Source of the DNA: Bifidobacterium vansinderenii
GTDB taxonomy: Bacteria; Actinomycetota; Actinomycetes; Actinomycetales; Bifidobacteriaceae
NCBI RefSeq assembly: GCF_002234915.1
Contig: NZ_NEWD01000018.1
Span: 29,830 to 93,829, forward strand
DNA: 64,000 nt
Reading direction: 5' to 3'
Below the pieces are notes generated by a model that had not been told where the DNA came from, searched no databases, and saw nothing but the letters and a program-made list of their open reading frames with translations. Each line of letters opens with the position of its first letter. Position 1 is the first letter of the stretch. This document shows positions 62,486 through 64,000 of the stretch, in pieces. Position numbers and translations under genes: made by a program.

Positions 62486-63592
62486 CTATCCACGCTTGAG
62501 ACTGCGCAGGTACTCGCGTAGGAACGGGATCGCAAAGTCCACGCGTCCCCGCGTTGGCGACGTGATGACGTGTTCGTCGATCAATCGCTGCCGGTAGATG
62601 TTCGCGCAGTCCATGCTTTCGCCCATGCGCTTTGCAATGTCGGATGTCGCGGACGGTCCGTCGTCAATAGCCATGGCTTCCAGATAGTCGACGGCACGTT
62701 CCGACAGTCGTTTGATCACGGGCGCACATACGCCTTCGCCAAGCTTGGCCCGTGCCTGTTCGATGCCATCGCGCACGTCTTCGACGGTGATGGCATCATC
62801 TGGTCCGTCATGCCTTCTCCGGGCATGACGCCACATGTGATACCCGACCAGTTGAATCATGTATGGGTATCCTCCGGTCGCATCGGTGGCGATATCTAGG
62901 GCTTCGTCGTCGATGTCGATCTTCGATCCTCGAATCGTGGAGGAGAACGCCGCCCGGACCTCCGTCAACGGCACGTCTCCAAGTTCTTTGATGGAAGCCC
63001 TGCGCAGAAATGTCAGCACCTTGGCATTCAACAGGTCGGAAATCAGCGATGGCAGACCGGCGAATACGAAGGCAACCTCGGCGTTCTCCCGCAGCATATG
63101 CTGGGCGGCCGTCGCCAATGCCGTCATGTCGTCGATCGAGGCGTCCTGCGTCTCATCAAGCGTGATGAGCAGTCCTTTTCCTTTGCCGAGTGAATGCAGT
63201 CTGGCTGACATGGCATCGCGCAACGTAGACGGCCTGAGCGCCGGCGCGATGCTGAACTCACCAAGGCTCGCGCCCATGATCGAGGGTTTGAAGGAGACTC
63301 CGGCGATTCTGCTCGGCTCGGGGGCTATCCGGGAGATGAGTCGATCGACCAATCCCTCGGATGCCGTCTCGTCGACAACCATCCAGCGATGCTTCGAGGC
63401 CATTTTGCCAAGTTCCGTGAGCATCACCGTCTTGCCGCTGCCGCGCGGTCCGGTGATAAGCATGAGCCGGTCGGGGGCGCCGGGGCCGTCGCCAAGTCCC
63501 TCATCGAAATCGTCGATGACCGATTCTCGCCCGATCAATACCGGAGGCATGACTCCGGCTGTCGGTTTGAACGGATTTGCCGGAAACGTCAT
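62486..63592 (-). CDS. AAA-family ATP-binding protein with C-terminal winged helix
   Basis: This 368-residue P-loop ATPase has Walker A ITGPRGSGKTVML (about 46-58), Walker B LLITLDETQD (about 140), a sensor stretch VAFVFAGLPS and an arginine-finger-like region FLRRASIKEL. A C-terminal winged helix follows (ERAVDYLEAMAIDDGPSATS ... VDFAIPFLREYLRSL). It resembles the archaeal-type/ORC1-like ATPase family found in mobile and defence regions; the partner is unknown. GGGAGACCTCT precedes the ATG. The AT-rich repeat-bearing region upstream is unlike the rest of the window. Confidence 0.8.
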   Translation of the reverse strand: MTFPANPFKPTAGVMPPVLIGRESVIDDFDEGLGDGPGAPDRLMLITGPRGSGKTVMLTELGKMASKHRWMVVDETASEGLVDRLISRIAPEPSRIAGVSFKPSIMGASLGEFSIAPALRPSTLRDAMSARLHSLGKGKGLLITLDETQDASIDDMTALATAAQHMLRENAEVAFVFAGLPSLISDLLNAKVLTFLRRASIKELGDVPLTEVRAAFSSTIRGSKIDIDDEALDIATDATGGYPYMIQLVGYHMWRHARRRHDGPDDAITVEDVRDGIEQARAKLGEGVCAPVIKRLSERAVDYLEAMAIDDGPSATSDIAKRMGESMDCANIYRQRLIDEHVITSPTRGRVDFAIPFLREYLRSLKRG

Positions 63593-63643
63593 AGAGGTCT
63601 CCCTTCTTTATATTCAGGGCGAATATTTTCCCATTATACCCAA

Positions 63644-63773
63644 AAATAGAACATATAGAAAATTAATAGAATAGTATGCAGTATCCAAACGATATGAGCG
63701 AGAATGTCTTGTATTGCAATGATACTGGCGATTTCTATGTAGAAATATAGAACAAATAGAACAAATAGAACAT
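63644..63773. repeat. AT-rich region with 9-bp tandem repeats upstream of the ATPase gene
   Basis: ATAGAACAA occurs three times in tandem at 63747-63773 (the third as ATAGAACAT), and AAATAGAAC plus related AATAGAAT units occur at 63644-63675. The stretch is much lower in GC than its surroundings. It could be an operator array or iteron-like sites. Confidence 0.6.
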
Positions 63774-63869
63774 TGTGCCGAGTGCATCTCATCTCCGTGC
63801 CGCAATGCCCCGTTCGTCATCGATCGTAGGTAAACTGCCCCGTAACAACTCCAGCGAGGGAGTACAGCA

Positions 63870-63986
63870 ATGGAGAACTTCGATTTCGTGCGCGACGTGT
63901 TTCCGGGTACGAACATCATCGACGACATGCTTGCGATTCTCGATAGCGTCAAGCGATCCGCGATTCCGCTGAGCAAGGCCGCGTGA
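63870..63986 (+). CDS. Small ORF (38 residues), unknown
   Basis: It begins MENFDFVRDVFPGTNIIDDM and ends SKAA, with GAGGGAG 7 nt before the ATG. Its TGA is overlapped by a GTG (GTGA at 63983-63986) that would start a further gene running out of the window. The pairing suggests a coupled operon. I do not recognise the product. Confidence 0.35.
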   Translation: MENFDFVRDVFPGTNIIDDMLAILDSVKRSAIPLSKAA

Positions 63987-64000
63987 CCGTGTTCGGGCGT

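Overview
The window looks like a chromosomal segment of a Bifidobacterium. It is GC-rich, with GC-biased third codon positions. It encodes a single giant type I fatty acid synthase next to acyl-CoA carboxylase subunits, GatCAB, a DUF2469 protein, DapE and a long RNase E/G with a disordered N-terminus. The species cannot be fixed from sequence alone.

Layout. 1-2610: 3' end of an rRNA methyltransferase gene and an ABC exporter pair. 2827-6193: gatCAB (transamidation of mischarged tRNA). 6431-9731: GNAT acetyltransferase, DUF2469 protein and an FAD oxidoreductase. 10293-13937: rplS, lepB, rnhB, dapE. 14375-22989: rne, rplU, rpmA, obgE, proB, interrupted at 18613-19946 by an AbiEi-like/nuclease-fold gene lying between 117-bp inverted repeats. 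23221-30292: a sugar-acid regulon (MFS permease, lactonase, dehydrogenase, rhamnonate dehydratase, keto-deoxy-sugar-acid aldolase, IclR regulator). It matches a non-phosphorylative L-rhamnose/L-fucose route ending in pyruvate and lactaldehyde, and a 15-bp palindrome occurs at three places in its promoters. 30702-33293: polysaccharide deacetylase and an aminotransferase. 33603-39114: tRNA-Trp, secE, nusG, rplK, rplA, with a GH3 glycosidase placed between nusG and rplK. 39494-44107: a PucR-type regulator and a DUF6020-type membrane protein. 44741-60341: biotin and fatty acid block (bioY, birA, accC, accD, fas). 60725-64000: methyltransferase, cupin, an hsdM remnant, an AAA ATPase and an AT-rich edge.

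Intergenic DNA is unusually rich in dispersed palindromic elements. I name four families: A (cores CTCCCTCAGTC and GGAGGGAG), B (CACCTCATC plus TTCCCCTCAAGGGGAA), C (long rod-shaped elements at the stop codons of three genes) and D (AAAACGCC/GGCGTTTT palindrome). Two family A copies lie in frame inside coding genes (birA and the DUF6020 gene). Family C is the strongest candidate for something undescribed. Its members share an asymmetric internal loop (ACTCGA opposite CCTTCGC) between helices whose base pairs change in a compensated way, and it always lies in the same orientation as the gene it follows.

The biotin block is coherent: BioY imports biotin, BirA attaches it to the MKM lysine of AccC, AccC/AccD make malonyl-CoA and FAS-I consumes it. 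No AcpS gene for FAS activation is seen in the window.
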